This document shows positions 47,306 to 54,951 of a stretch of 64,000 nucleotides of DNA, piece after piece. Source of the DNA: WTFY01 sp011523795 (GTDB taxonomy: Bacteria > Pseudomonadota > Gammaproteobacteria > UBA4575); contig OZ242278.1 of assembly GCA_965207475.1 (NCBI GenBank), forward strand, positions 1,860,001 to 1,924,000. Reading direction: 5' to 3'. The translations under genes were made by a program, and so were the position numbers. How positions within the stretch are numbered: position 1 is the first letter of the stretch; every line of letters begins with the position of its first letter. Below the pieces are notes generated by a model. That model ran no database searches. It worked only from the letters and a program-made list of their open reading frames with translations, and had not been told where the DNA came from.

Positions 47306-48708
47306 TGCACATCCATATCCTGGGCATTTGCGGTACCTTCATGGGAAGCCTGGCAATCATTGCCCGGCAGCTCGGGTACGAGGTTTCAGGTTCGGATACC
47401 AATGTCTACCCGCCCATGAGCACGCAGCTGGACATGGCAGGCATCGAGATCAAGGAGGGCTATTCAGTAGAACACCTGATGCCGGTGCCCGATCAGGTCA
47501 TCGTGGGCAATGTCATGACTCGCGGCAATGAGGTGCTCGAATACCTGCTTGATCAGCGATTGCCTTTCACGTCCGGGCCCGCCTGGCTGCACGAACATGT
47601 CCTGCGGACCCGCCAGGTGCTGGCCGTAGCAGGCACACACGGCAAGACCACTGTGACCAGCATGCTGGCCTGGATACTCGAATCTGCCGGGCTGGAGCCG
47701 GGTTTCCTGATTGGTGGTGTGCCTGAAAATTTCGGGTATCCGTCCAGGTTTTCTAAGTCACGGCACTTCGTGATCGAGGCCGATGAATACGATACCGCTT
47801 TTTTTGACAAACGCTCGAAGTTTCTCCATTACTGCCCGCACACCCTGGTCCTTAACAACCTGGAATTCGACCATGCGGATATTTTTGAGGGAATCGGGGA
47901 TATCAAGCGGCAGTTCCATCACCTGGTGCGAATCGTGCCGGGTGGGGGGAGGATCATCTTCAATCATGATGACTGCGATATCCGGGATGTCCTGGAGATG
48001 GGATGCTGGACCGGAGTGGAGTCCTTTTCAGCGATGGATGCCTCTGCGACCTGGTTTGCGGACTCGGCGGACCCGGGTGCATCGCGGTTTTCCCTGCAAA
48101 GGCAAGGGCAGCCATGCGGCACGTGTGCACTAGGGGTGTTCGGACGGCATAACATCGCGAACGCAACCGCTGCCGTGGCTGCGGCAGTACATGCCGGGGT
48201 GAGCGTGGAAGACGCATGCCGCGCCCTGGAATCCTTTTCAGGTGTCAAGCGGCGGCTGGAGCACAAGGGAACGTTTGGCGGAATCAGGGTCTACGATGAC
48301 TTTGCACATCATCCCACCGAGATCACCGCAACGCTCTCGGCCTTCAGGGCACAGCAGCCGCAAGCCAGGATCGTGGCTGTCTTTGAGCCCCGATCCAATA
48401 CCATGCGACTCGGGGTCCACGCGGATACGCTCGTCCACGCATTTGGCGAAGCTGACAGGGTGATGATGCTGGAACCGGACGGTCTTAAGTGGTCGGTTCG
48501 TGACCTCGCAGAGCGCATGATTCCTGCAGCCCACGTGTGCACTTCGGTGGATGCAATCCTGGACATTCTGATGCATGAGGCCCATGAGGGTGACAGCATC
48601 CTGATTCTCAGCAATGGAAATTTTGAAGGCCTGTCTGACCGGCTGGTATCAACGCTTGCACAGCGTGCAGGCCCGGCTGTCCAGGGCCCGGATTTCCGGA
48701 CAGGTTGA
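47305..48708 (+). CDS. mpl: UDP-N-acetylmuramate:L-alanyl-gamma-D-glutamyl-meso-diaminopimelate ligase
   Basis: Mpl reuses the murein tripeptide by ligating it to UDP-MurNAc. The product (467 aa) starts MHIHILGICGTFMGSLA, holds the ATP-binding block VAGTHGKTTVTSM, and has DDFAHHPTEITATL, a Mur-ligase motif near the C-terminal domain. The MHIHILG start and absence of a MurC-type N-terminal extension favour Mpl over MurC. It overlaps the preceding membrane-protein gene by one base. Confidence 0.93.
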   Translation: MHIHILGICGTFMGSLAIIARQLGYEVSGSDTNVYPPMSTQLDMAGIEIKEGYSVEHLMPVPDQVIVGNVMTRGNEVLEYLLDQRLPFTSGPAWLHEHVLRTRQVLAVAGTHGKTTVTSMLAWILESAGLEPGFLIGGVPENFGYPSRFSKSRHFVIEADEYDTAFFDKRSKFLHYCPHTLVLNNLEFDHADIFEGIGDIKRQFHHLVRIVPGGGRIIFNHDDCDIRDVLEMGCWTGVESFSAMDASATWFADSADPGASRFSLQRQGQPCGTCALGVFGRHNIANATAAVAAAVHAGVSVEDACRALESFSGVKRRLEHKGTFGGIRVYDDFAHHPTEITATLSAFRAQQPQARIVAVFEPRSNTMRLGVHADTLVHAFGEADRVMMLEPDGLKWSVRDLAERMIPAAHVCTSVDAILDILMHEAHEGDSILILSNGNFEGLSDRLVSTLAQRAGPAVQGPDFRTG

Positions 48709-48745
48709 CCCGGGTTGGTGCCGGGACGTATGATCCGCCGTCGGT

Positions 48746-48751
48746 TATAAT
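48746..48751 (+). promoter_or_regulatory. Likely -10 box of the tRNA-Pro promoter
   Basis: A perfect TATAAT lies 33 bases before the tRNA-Pro 5' end, at a good distance for a short leader. No convincing -35 hexamer is seen 16-18 bases upstream. Confidence 0.4.
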
Positions 48752-48783
48752 TCCGCAACTTGCATAAAGTGCATACCCGGTAC

Positions 48784-48860
48784 CGGGGCATAGCGCAGTC
48801 TGGTAGCGCATCTGCTTTGGGAGCAGAGGGTCGGGGGTTCAAATCCCTCTGCCCCGACCA
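48784..48860 (+). tRNA. tRNA-Pro (anticodon TGG)
   Basis: A 77-nt cloverleaf with encoded CCA. The acceptor CGGGGCA pairs with TGCCCCG, the D arm contains AGTCTGGTAGCGC, the anticodon loop TTTGGGA gives TGG, and the T arm is GGGGGTTCAAATCCCTC. It reads CCA/CCG-type codons. Gene relics begin about 160 bases downstream. Confidence 0.95.
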
Positions 48861-49022
48861 TTGACATCAGGGTTCGTATCGGGGACATGTTTTGCATGGA
48901 TGGACCGAACCGCATTTTGATGAATTCGAATCTGCACCATGCAGATCTGCGAGAATCAGTAACCCGCGGTAACAACGGGCTGGTTTTACTGACTTGTTTG
49001 ACAAGAATGCGGGCGACATGCC

Positions 49023-49088
49023 TTATTTCCAGCCCATCTTGCGCAAATAGCGGCGCAGCTTTTCAAATGCATCGTCCTTGTTTCCTAC
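49023..49088 (-). pseudogene. Short protein-like C-terminal fragment, unidentified
   Basis: Between two stops the minus strand reads VGNKDDAFEKLRRYLRKMGW followed by Lys and TAA. The amphipathic, charged pattern looks like a genuine protein tail, but it is only 21 codons and I cannot name a family. It lies in the same decayed stretch as the ACR3 relic. Confidence 0.2.
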
Positions 49089-49117
49089 CTATCCTCTGCC
49101 TGCCGGGATTCCGTTCC

Positions 49118-49183
49118 ATGTCGATCTTTGAGCGTTATCTGACCGTCTAGGTCGCGTTGAGCATCATTCTCGGGATGCAGTAA
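49118..49183 (+). pseudogene. Relic of an ACR3-type arsenite efflux gene (N-terminus only)
   Basis: From ATG 49118 the frame reads MSIFERYLTV, TAG, VALSIILGMQ, TAA. This is very close to the start of ACR3 arsenite permeases (IFERYLTLWVALCI-like), with TAG where tryptophan (TGG) is expected. Nothing after codon 21 resembles the rest of the ~340-residue transporter. It is therefore a decayed fragment, about 260 bases downstream of tRNA-Pro. No arsR or arsC is visible. Confidence 0.55.
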
Positions 49184-49318
49184 AGGCTGAACGGCCGTCA
49201 GGCGGGGCCTGGCTTTCGGCCTAGGCTGGAGCGTTCCTGCGGGTCCTTTATCGCAATTCCTTTTTTTCCAAACGGTGCACAATCCTTCATAATCACGGTG
49301 TATGGATACCGCAAGGCA

Positions 49319-51289
49319 ATGGACACCGGGATGACACCGAGACGCTTACAGACCCTCACACAAGCACTGGAGCAGCATCGTAGCGAGGAGCGCTTTGTCC
49401 GTTTCATTGAAGGACAGGGTGAGGAGAAGCGAATCAGTTTCGAGCAGTTGTATCGGCGAGCCCTGGTTCTGCTGCATGGGTTGCAGGGCCGTGGCATGCA
49501 AAAGGGTGACCACCTGATCCTTTTCCTGAGCAGTAATGAACAGTTCGTGGATGTGTTCTGGGCCTGCCTGCTCGGAGGTATCATACCGGTGCCCCTGGCA
49601 GTCGGCATCAGCGAGCAGCACCGGCAGAAAGTCTTCAATGTTGCAGAAAGGCTGGGCAATGCCTGCCTGTACACCGACCGGAAGAATCTGGCACGTCTGC
49701 AGTCGAGTGCGGCAGCACTCCCTGCTGCAAGGGCCTTTCTCGGTTCACGGGACAGAGTGCTGCTCAGCGAACAGGTATCCGCCGGTCCCGACGGCGTGCC
49801 GGCAGATATCGAACCCGAGGACATTGCCTTTATCCAGTTTTCTTCCGGGTCCACCGGCAACCCCAAGGGGATCGTTCTCAGGCACCGGAACCTGATCGCC
49901 AACATCGAGGGGATCCGGGATGGTGCGGCCTTCACGCCTGAAGACCTCAGCCTCAGCTGGATGCCGCTGACCCATGACATGGGACTGATCGGATTTCATC
50001 TGAATCCCGTGGCATGCAACTACAGTCATATCATCATGCGTACCGACCTGTTCGTGCGCAGGCCCCTGTACTGGATGATCGCAGCAGGTGAAAACCGGGC
50101 GACCGTGCTGGGCTCTCCCAATTTTGGTTACCAGCACTTCCTGAAAGCGTTCCGGCGCAAGGGGCTGCCCGATACGGACCTGTCACGGGTGCGGCTGGTT
50201 TTCAACGGTGCGGAACCGATCTCGGCGGCGCTTTGCAGGGAGTTCATGGAGGTGCTTGCGAAGTTCGGCCTTCCCAGATGCAGCATGTTTCCGGCGTACG
50301 GACTGGCCGAGGCGAGCTTGGCCGTGAGCTTCCCGGCGGTTGGAGCCGACCTGCAGGTGGTGCATGCCCGGCGAGATTCGCTTTCGGTCGGTGCCGATGC
50401 AGTCCTGGGCATGGACCGGGAGGGCTCGCAGGTATCGCTGGTGTGCGTGGGCATGCCGGTCAGGCATTGCGAGGTCAGGATAGGCGATTTGGAGGGCCAA
50501 GCCCTGACGGACGGCCGGGTCGGACATGTACTCATTCGCGGGGCAAACGTTACCGAGCGGGTGATCGGCGACGACGGATCGGTGTTCCTGGACGAGGGCT
50601 GGGTGAACACGGGAGACCTGGGGTTTTCCTACAGGCAAGGGCTGTACATTACCGGGCGGTACAAGGAAATCCTGTTCGTACATGGCCAGAATTTCTATCC
50701 CCATGACATAGAGGATGTTCTGGCCGGCTTGCCGGATCTGGAGCTTGGCAAAACTGCGGTGGCGGGGGTTTCATCCGGCAGTACGGGACTGGAAGAAGTG
50801 CTGGTGTTCGTGCTGTACAAGGGTGGCCTGGAGGAATTCCTGCCTGTCCGGGCAAGGGTCAGGGCCTGCGTGAACGAGAACTTCGGAATCGAGGTGCAGC
50901 ATGTCATACCGGTCAACAGGATCCCGAAGACCACGAGCGGGAAGATCCAGCGCACCTGGCTGGCTGGCTCGTACCAGGAGGGGGAATTCGACGGGGTCCT
51001 GCAGCAATTGTCCGAATGGCTTGATCGGAACAGCGGGCCAATGCAGGAGGACGCAGGCGATGAAATCCTGGATGCGATTCTCAGGATCTGCCGCGAAGCC
51101 CTTCCGGGCAAGAAGTTCTCAACGCATGACGACCTGCTGGAGATCGGTGCCAGTTCACTGGCCCTGGTCGAGATCTACACGGCCCTGGACGAGATGTTTC
51201 CCGGGAGGATAGAGGTTACGGATCTCGTCGAGCACCCGAACATCGCGTCGCTGGCCAAGTTGTTGCAGGGCAGGTGCTCAGTCGTATAA
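49319..51289 (+). CDS. FAAL-like acyl-AMP ligase fused to a carrier-protein domain
   Basis: The product (656 aa) has an adenylating domain with FIQFSSGSTGNPKGIVLRH, FPAYGLAEASLAVSF, the hinge block GRYKEILFVHGQNFYPHDIE and the C-terminal lysine motif PKTTSGKIQR. A phosphopantetheine carrier domain follows (EIGASSLALVEIYTALDEMF), with the attachment serine at S613. Fatty acyl-AMP ligases load acyl chains onto such carriers for lipid or polyketide products. No synthase modules are adjacent. The start is uncertain (49298, 49319 or 49331). Its 3' end overlaps the convergent acyltransferase by 12 bases. Confidence 0.8.
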   Translation: MDTGMTPRRLQTLTQALEQHRSEERFVRFIEGQGEEKRISFEQLYRRALVLLHGLQGRGMQKGDHLILFLSSNEQFVDVFWACLLGGIIPVPLAVGISEQHRQKVFNVAERLGNACLYTDRKNLARLQSSAAALPAARAFLGSRDRVLLSEQVSAGPDGVPADIEPEDIAFIQFSSGSTGNPKGIVLRHRNLIANIEGIRDGAAFTPEDLSLSWMPLTHDMGLIGFHLNPVACNYSHIIMRTDLFVRRPLYWMIAAGENRATVLGSPNFGYQHFLKAFRRKGLPDTDLSRVRLVFNGAEPISAALCREFMEVLAKFGLPRCSMFPAYGLAEASLAVSFPAVGADLQVVHARRDSLSVGADAVLGMDREGSQVSLVCVGMPVRHCEVRIGDLEGQALTDGRVGHVLIRGANVTERVIGDDGSVFLDEGWVNTGDLGFSYRQGLYITGRYKEILFVHGQNFYPHDIEDVLAGLPDLELGKTAVAGVSSGSTGLEEVLVFVLYKGGLEEFLPVRARVRACVNENFGIEVQHVIPVNRIPKTTSGKIQRTWLAGSYQEGEFDGVLQQLSEWLDRNSGPMQEDAGDEILDAILRICREALPGKKFSTHDDLLEIGASSLALVEIYTALDEMFPGRIEVTDLVEHPNIASLAKLLQGRCSVV

Positions 51290-52135
51290 CGATTTTTTCT
51301 TTTTCCACCGCCGGTGCGTCCACAGCCAGTCCTGCGGGGATTCCAGGACCTGCGTTTCGACGGCCCGGGCATAGTGTTCGGAGATCAGGTGTGAATCCTT
51401 TTCGTAAGGCGGTGAGGCGAGTTCCAGGAAGCTTGCCTCGTACCGGCCCCGTTTCGTGCGTTTCAGTGCCATGAAATATACCGGGTACCTGAACATCTTG
51501 GCGATCATTTCAAGACCCAGGTAGAAGGGGGTGTCCTGATGCAGGAAATTCGTCCAGTAGGCCTTGTCCCGGCCTCTTGGTGCCTGGTCGGCCACGATGG
51601 CAATGGCCCGCGGGTCGGTCGCCCGCCGGATCAGCTGCGCAGTACAGGTCCTGGCCGGCAGGGGCGTGACGTTGAAACGCGACAGTGACTCCAGGGTCAG
51701 CTCGTTCAGCCAGTCCACGTGCAGGGGTTGATAGATGCCCTCAACGGGCTTGTCCAGGTGCTGGCCCAGTGCCAGGATCGCCCACACCGGGTTGCAGTGG
51801 TGGGCCATGGCCAGCAGGACAGGCTGGTTGTTGCGCAGGGGTTCGCGAATGACTTCCAGGTTGGTAAAGCTCACGCGCCGCTCCAGCTCGGCGGGAGGCA
51901 TGGCAAGGCTTCTCGCAATTTCGAGTGTGACATCGCAAAGATTCCTGTAGTGTTTTTTCAGTACTCTCGACTGCCATGTCTTGCCCATGTCCTTGAACGA
52001 TCGCCGGATATTGTCTCTCGCGATTTTTTTCCTGAAACGCAAAATGTAAAACAACAGCAGGTAGAATGGCCCGGACAGGCGATAGAGCCAGGACATGGGC
52101 AGTACCGAGACCGTTTTGAGCAGGGATTTAGACAT
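51278..52135 (-). CDS. LpxL/HtrB-like lipid acyltransferase lacking the usual catalytic acid
   Basis: The product (285 aa) has an N-terminal hydrophobic segment (about residues 15-32), RKKIARDNIRRSF and the late block ADQAPRGRDKAYWTNFLHQDTPFYLG, all typical of Kdo-dependent lipid A acyltransferases (LPLAT). The HX4(D/E) motif reads AMAHHCNPVWAI: H112 is followed five residues later by V117 (GTG) where Asp or Glu is expected. A single base change from GAG would give this. It may be inactive or altered. Confidence 0.75.
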   Translation of the reverse strand: MSKSLLKTVSVLPMSWLYRLSGPFYLLLFYILRFRKKIARDNIRRSFKDMGKTWQSRVLKKHYRNLCDVTLEIARSLAMPPAELERRVSFTNLEVIREPLRNNQPVLLAMAHHCNPVWAILALGQHLDKPVEGIYQPLHVDWLNELTLESLSRFNVTPLPARTCTAQLIRRATDPRAIAIVADQAPRGRDKAYWTNFLHQDTPFYLGLEMIAKMFRYPVYFMALKRTKRGRYEASFLELASPPYEKDSHLISEHYARAVETQVLESPQDWLWTHRRWKKKKSLYD

Positions 52136-52249
52136 GGGATCTCTCAGGCAGCACCGTGTCGCGATGACATGGCTGGCTTGCGGGAAGCAGGCTGGGCGGG
52201 GATTTACTTCGTATCAATGGACCGGCTGTAATTCAGAGTGGATGAAATT

Positions 52250-52969
52250 ATGAAACTTACTATATATGAAATCGGGCTGGTGAACCTGGCCATTGCCATG
52301 CTACCCATTGTCGTGGTAGTCGTCATACTTGCAATCTGGTCATTGAAGAGCAAGACCGCCATCTATGCATCGGTACGGATGGTAATCCAGTTGACCGCAA
52401 TCGGGTACGTACTGACTTTCATCTTTGCACAGGACAGCCCTGGTATCGTGTTGCTGGTACTGGGCCTGATGCTTCTCGTGGCCAGCTGGATTGCACTGCG
52501 TCCGCTCAAGCGGAAAAGCGCTAATCTGTTTGCCAATGCGTTGTTTGCAATATCTGTCGGCAGTATCTTGATACTGGTCCTGACGATCTTTGCCGTGATC
52601 CGGATTGATTACTGGTACCAGCCGGAATACGTCATCCCGCTGGCAGGGATGATCTTTTCCAATGCCATGAACACGGTGAGCCTGGGGGCTGAACGTTTCG
52701 AGGCCGACATGGCGGCTTCGCCGGATTACATTCGTGCCCGCAACAGTGCCTTCACGGCCTCGCTGATCCCGTCAATCAACACGTTCTTTGCAGTGGGGCT
52801 GGTGGCTCTTCCCGGCATGATGACCGGGCAAATCCTGTCCGGGGTATCGCCGCTGATTGCAGTCAAGTACCAGATAGTCATAATGAGTGTCCTGTTCGGG
52901 TCCTCAGGGATTTCATCGGCCATTTACCTGTACCTTCAGAGGGGGGCCGTGGTTCAGGCAAAGGCTTAG
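52250..52969 (+). CDS. fetB: FetB-like (UPF0014) ABC transporter permease, orphan
   Basis: The product (239 aa) is a seven-span membrane protein with the UPF0014 motifs VIPLAGMIFSNAMNTVSLGAERF and LVALPGMMTGQILSGVSPLIAVKYQIV. In E. coli FetB works with the ATPase FetA in iron export. No ATPase gene is next to it here. The ATG at 52250 is preferred over a GTG four codons earlier. It stands between the acyltransferase and tRNA-Arg. Confidence 0.85.
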   Translation: MKLTIYEIGLVNLAIAMLPIVVVVVILAIWSLKSKTAIYASVRMVIQLTAIGYVLTFIFAQDSPGIVLLVLGLMLLVASWIALRPLKRKSANLFANALFAISVGSILILVLTIFAVIRIDYWYQPEYVIPLAGMIFSNAMNTVSLGAERFEADMAASPDYIRARNSAFTASLIPSINTFFAVGLVALPGMMTGQILSGVSPLIAVKYQIVIMSVLFGSSGISSAIYLYLQRGAVVQAKA

Positions 52970-53014
52970 CCCCCGGATGAATACAGGTGCTACACTAGGC
53001 GCACCGTGCACAGG

Positions 53015-53091
53015 GCGCCCGTAGCTCAACCGGATAGAGCATCGGCCTTCTAAGCCGAGGGTTGCAGGTTCGAGTCCTGCCGGGCGCGCCA
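53015..53091 (+). tRNA. tRNA-Arg (anticodon TCT)
   Basis: A 77-nt cloverleaf with encoded CCA. GCGCCCG pairs with CGGGCGC, the D arm is AGCTCAACCGGATAGAGC, the anticodon loop CTTCTAA gives TCT and the T arm is GCAGGTTCGAGTCCTGC. It reads AGA codons. Confidence 0.95.
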
Positions 53092-53196
53092 TGCCCATCT
53101 CGGTCACCGCCTATGTGCAGGCTATGCGTGGATGACTGGCGCAGGCCGCGGGAAAACGGATCAAATGGTAAACGAAAATTTGAAAGGAGCGCACCG

Positions 53197-54243
53197 GTGA
53201 AAGTCCCGTTGCTGATGGTGATGCTGGTGCTGGTCGGTGTACTGCTTCCTGGTTTACCTGCTTCACCAGTCTGTGCATCAGACAGGGTTTCGGGCCCTGA
53301 GCTAACCTGGGATGTATCGTTGTGGGGCAAGAGGCGGGCCATGACTGCAGGTGTGGAAAAGCTGTCCGCACTGGTGCATGAAAAAACAGGTGGCAACTGG
53401 CAGGTCAGGTTGCATTACGGGGAGGCACTGTCCAAGGCCCGAGAGAATCTTGATGGCCTTGCTGTCGGGGCATTCGAGGCAGCCATGTTTTGCAATTTCT
53501 ACCACCCTAAGAAGAATCCTGCCCTGATGGTGCTCACGATGCCTTTTCTGCCGATGGGTAATTGGCCCGATAACCGCAAGGTTCGCGAAGCGGTTTACAA
53601 CGATCCCGCAGTCGCGAGGGAACTGGCACGATGGAATGCCATGCTCTACGTCTCCTCGTACCTGCCCCAGTACGAGTTCATCGGCAAGGGGCGGCTGCCA
53701 CAGGAGCTTGCAGACTGGAAGGGCCTTACCGTGCGGGCAGGAGGAGGGATCGGCCAGGCAATGAAAGTGCTGGGTGCGACACCGACGAGTTCGACAGCCA
53801 GCGAGGTCTATATCGGGGTGCAGCAGGGCACTATGAATGCCGCGGCAATACCTTTCACCTACAGCCATGTGGCATACAGGATCCATGAAGTATCGGAATG
53901 GTTTACCTCGAATCTCTCTCCCGGGACTTCCGATTGCCCGCTGGCCCTTTCGATTCACGCTTACGAGAAACTGCCACCACAGTACAAGCAACTGCTGTAT
54001 GACATCAAGGAATCTGTCATCCAGGCCCAGATCCAGGCATACATCGACATGGACCGGGTGAACCTTCCGGTGCTGAAGGCGAGCCTCAAGGAAATCCGTT
54101 ATACACAGGAACAGCTGGACGCATTCCAGTCCAAGGCGGGCAGGCCCGTGATCGAGGCATGGATCCGGGACAACCAGGGCAGGTTTGATGCACGCGGGCT
54201 GGTAGAGACTGTTTTTGAATCCGTTGGACAGGTGTACAGATAG
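53197..54243 (+). CDS. dctP: TRAP transporter substrate-binding protein (DctP type)
   Basis: The periplasmic receptor of a tripartite ATP-independent transporter, 348 aa. A signal peptide (cleavage near PVCA) is followed by the DctP fold: GGNWQVRLHYGEALSKARENLDGL, a segment WKGLTVRAGGGIGQAMKVLGATPTS around the ligand site, and VYIGVQQGTMNAAAIP. The GTG at 53197 has AAGGAG eight bases upstream. Ligands of this family are usually carboxylates; the ligand here cannot be told. Confidence 0.9.
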   Translation: MKVPLLMVMLVLVGVLLPGLPASPVCASDRVSGPELTWDVSLWGKRRAMTAGVEKLSALVHEKTGGNWQVRLHYGEALSKARENLDGLAVGAFEAAMFCNFYHPKKNPALMVLTMPFLPMGNWPDNRKVREAVYNDPAVARELARWNAMLYVSSYLPQYEFIGKGRLPQELADWKGLTVRAGGGIGQAMKVLGATPTSSTASEVYIGVQQGTMNAAAIPFTYSHVAYRIHEVSEWFTSNLSPGTSDCPLALSIHAYEKLPPQYKQLLYDIKESVIQAQIQAYIDMDRVNLPVLKASLKEIRYTQEQLDAFQSKAGRPVIEAWIRDNQGRFDARGLVETVFESVGQVYR

Positions 54244-54321
54244 GCGCCTCCAGCCATCACGAACTTCTGGCGGGAGCATGGACATGACAGGTTCGACACC
54301 TACTCTAGGAAGCCTTCTCCC

Positions 54322-54951
54322 GTGACCGATTCGTTCGGAGACAGGCTGTCCTGGATCGACCAGGCACTGGGGAGGGTGGAAGGCGGCCTCAACCTGCTGG
54401 CAGGCATCCTTGTTTTTGTCCTGATGTTTCTGGGTGTAGCCCAGATTATCCTGCGCACGGTTTTCCGGGCACCGATATTCGGCTACATCGATCTGGTCGA
54501 GGTCTCGATGGTCGGGTTTGCCGTGCTATCGATCGCGTTCGTGCAGCGCATGGGCGGACATGTGCGCATGGAGGTGCTGGTTGCGAAACTGAGAGGCCGG
54601 TGGCTGTGGCTTGCCGAAGCATTCAATACCTTGCTGGCAGTATTCATCGTGGCTGTGCTGATCCCGTATTCCTGGAGTCATTTCATGCGTGCCTTTGAAT
54701 TCGGGGACAGCACCATCGATATTGAGATCGTGACCTGGCCCGCGAAACTCGTCGTGCCATTGGCGCTTGGCCTGTTGCTGGTTCGGCTTCTCGTGCAACT
54801 CGTCGGTTACTGGCGCCTGTTTCTGCATCCCGGACTCGTCCCGGTCGCGATCCCGGTAGTCAGGAGTATCGAATCACAGGCCGACGAAGAGATCGGGCGA
54901 AGCAATGAAGAGGCTGTCCGTCAAAACCCGGGCAGGAGAGTGCGCAGGTGA
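54322..54951 (+). CDS. dctQ: TRAP transporter small permease subunit (DctQ type)
   Basis: The product (209 aa, GTG start) has four membrane spans (LAGILVFVLMFLGVAQIIL first), with the family pattern RTVFRAPIFGYIDLVEVSM and FVQRMGGHVRMEVL. It ends with a charged C-terminus and overlaps dctM by four bases (GTGA). Confidence 0.92.
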   Translation: MTDSFGDRLSWIDQALGRVEGGLNLLAGILVFVLMFLGVAQIILRTVFRAPIFGYIDLVEVSMVGFAVLSIAFVQRMGGHVRMEVLVAKLRGRWLWLAEAFNTLLAVFIVAVLIPYSWSHFMRAFEFGDSTIDIEIVTWPAKLVVPLALGLLLVRLLVQLVGYWRLFLHPGLVPVAIPVVRSIESQADEEIGRSNEEAVRQNPGRRVRR

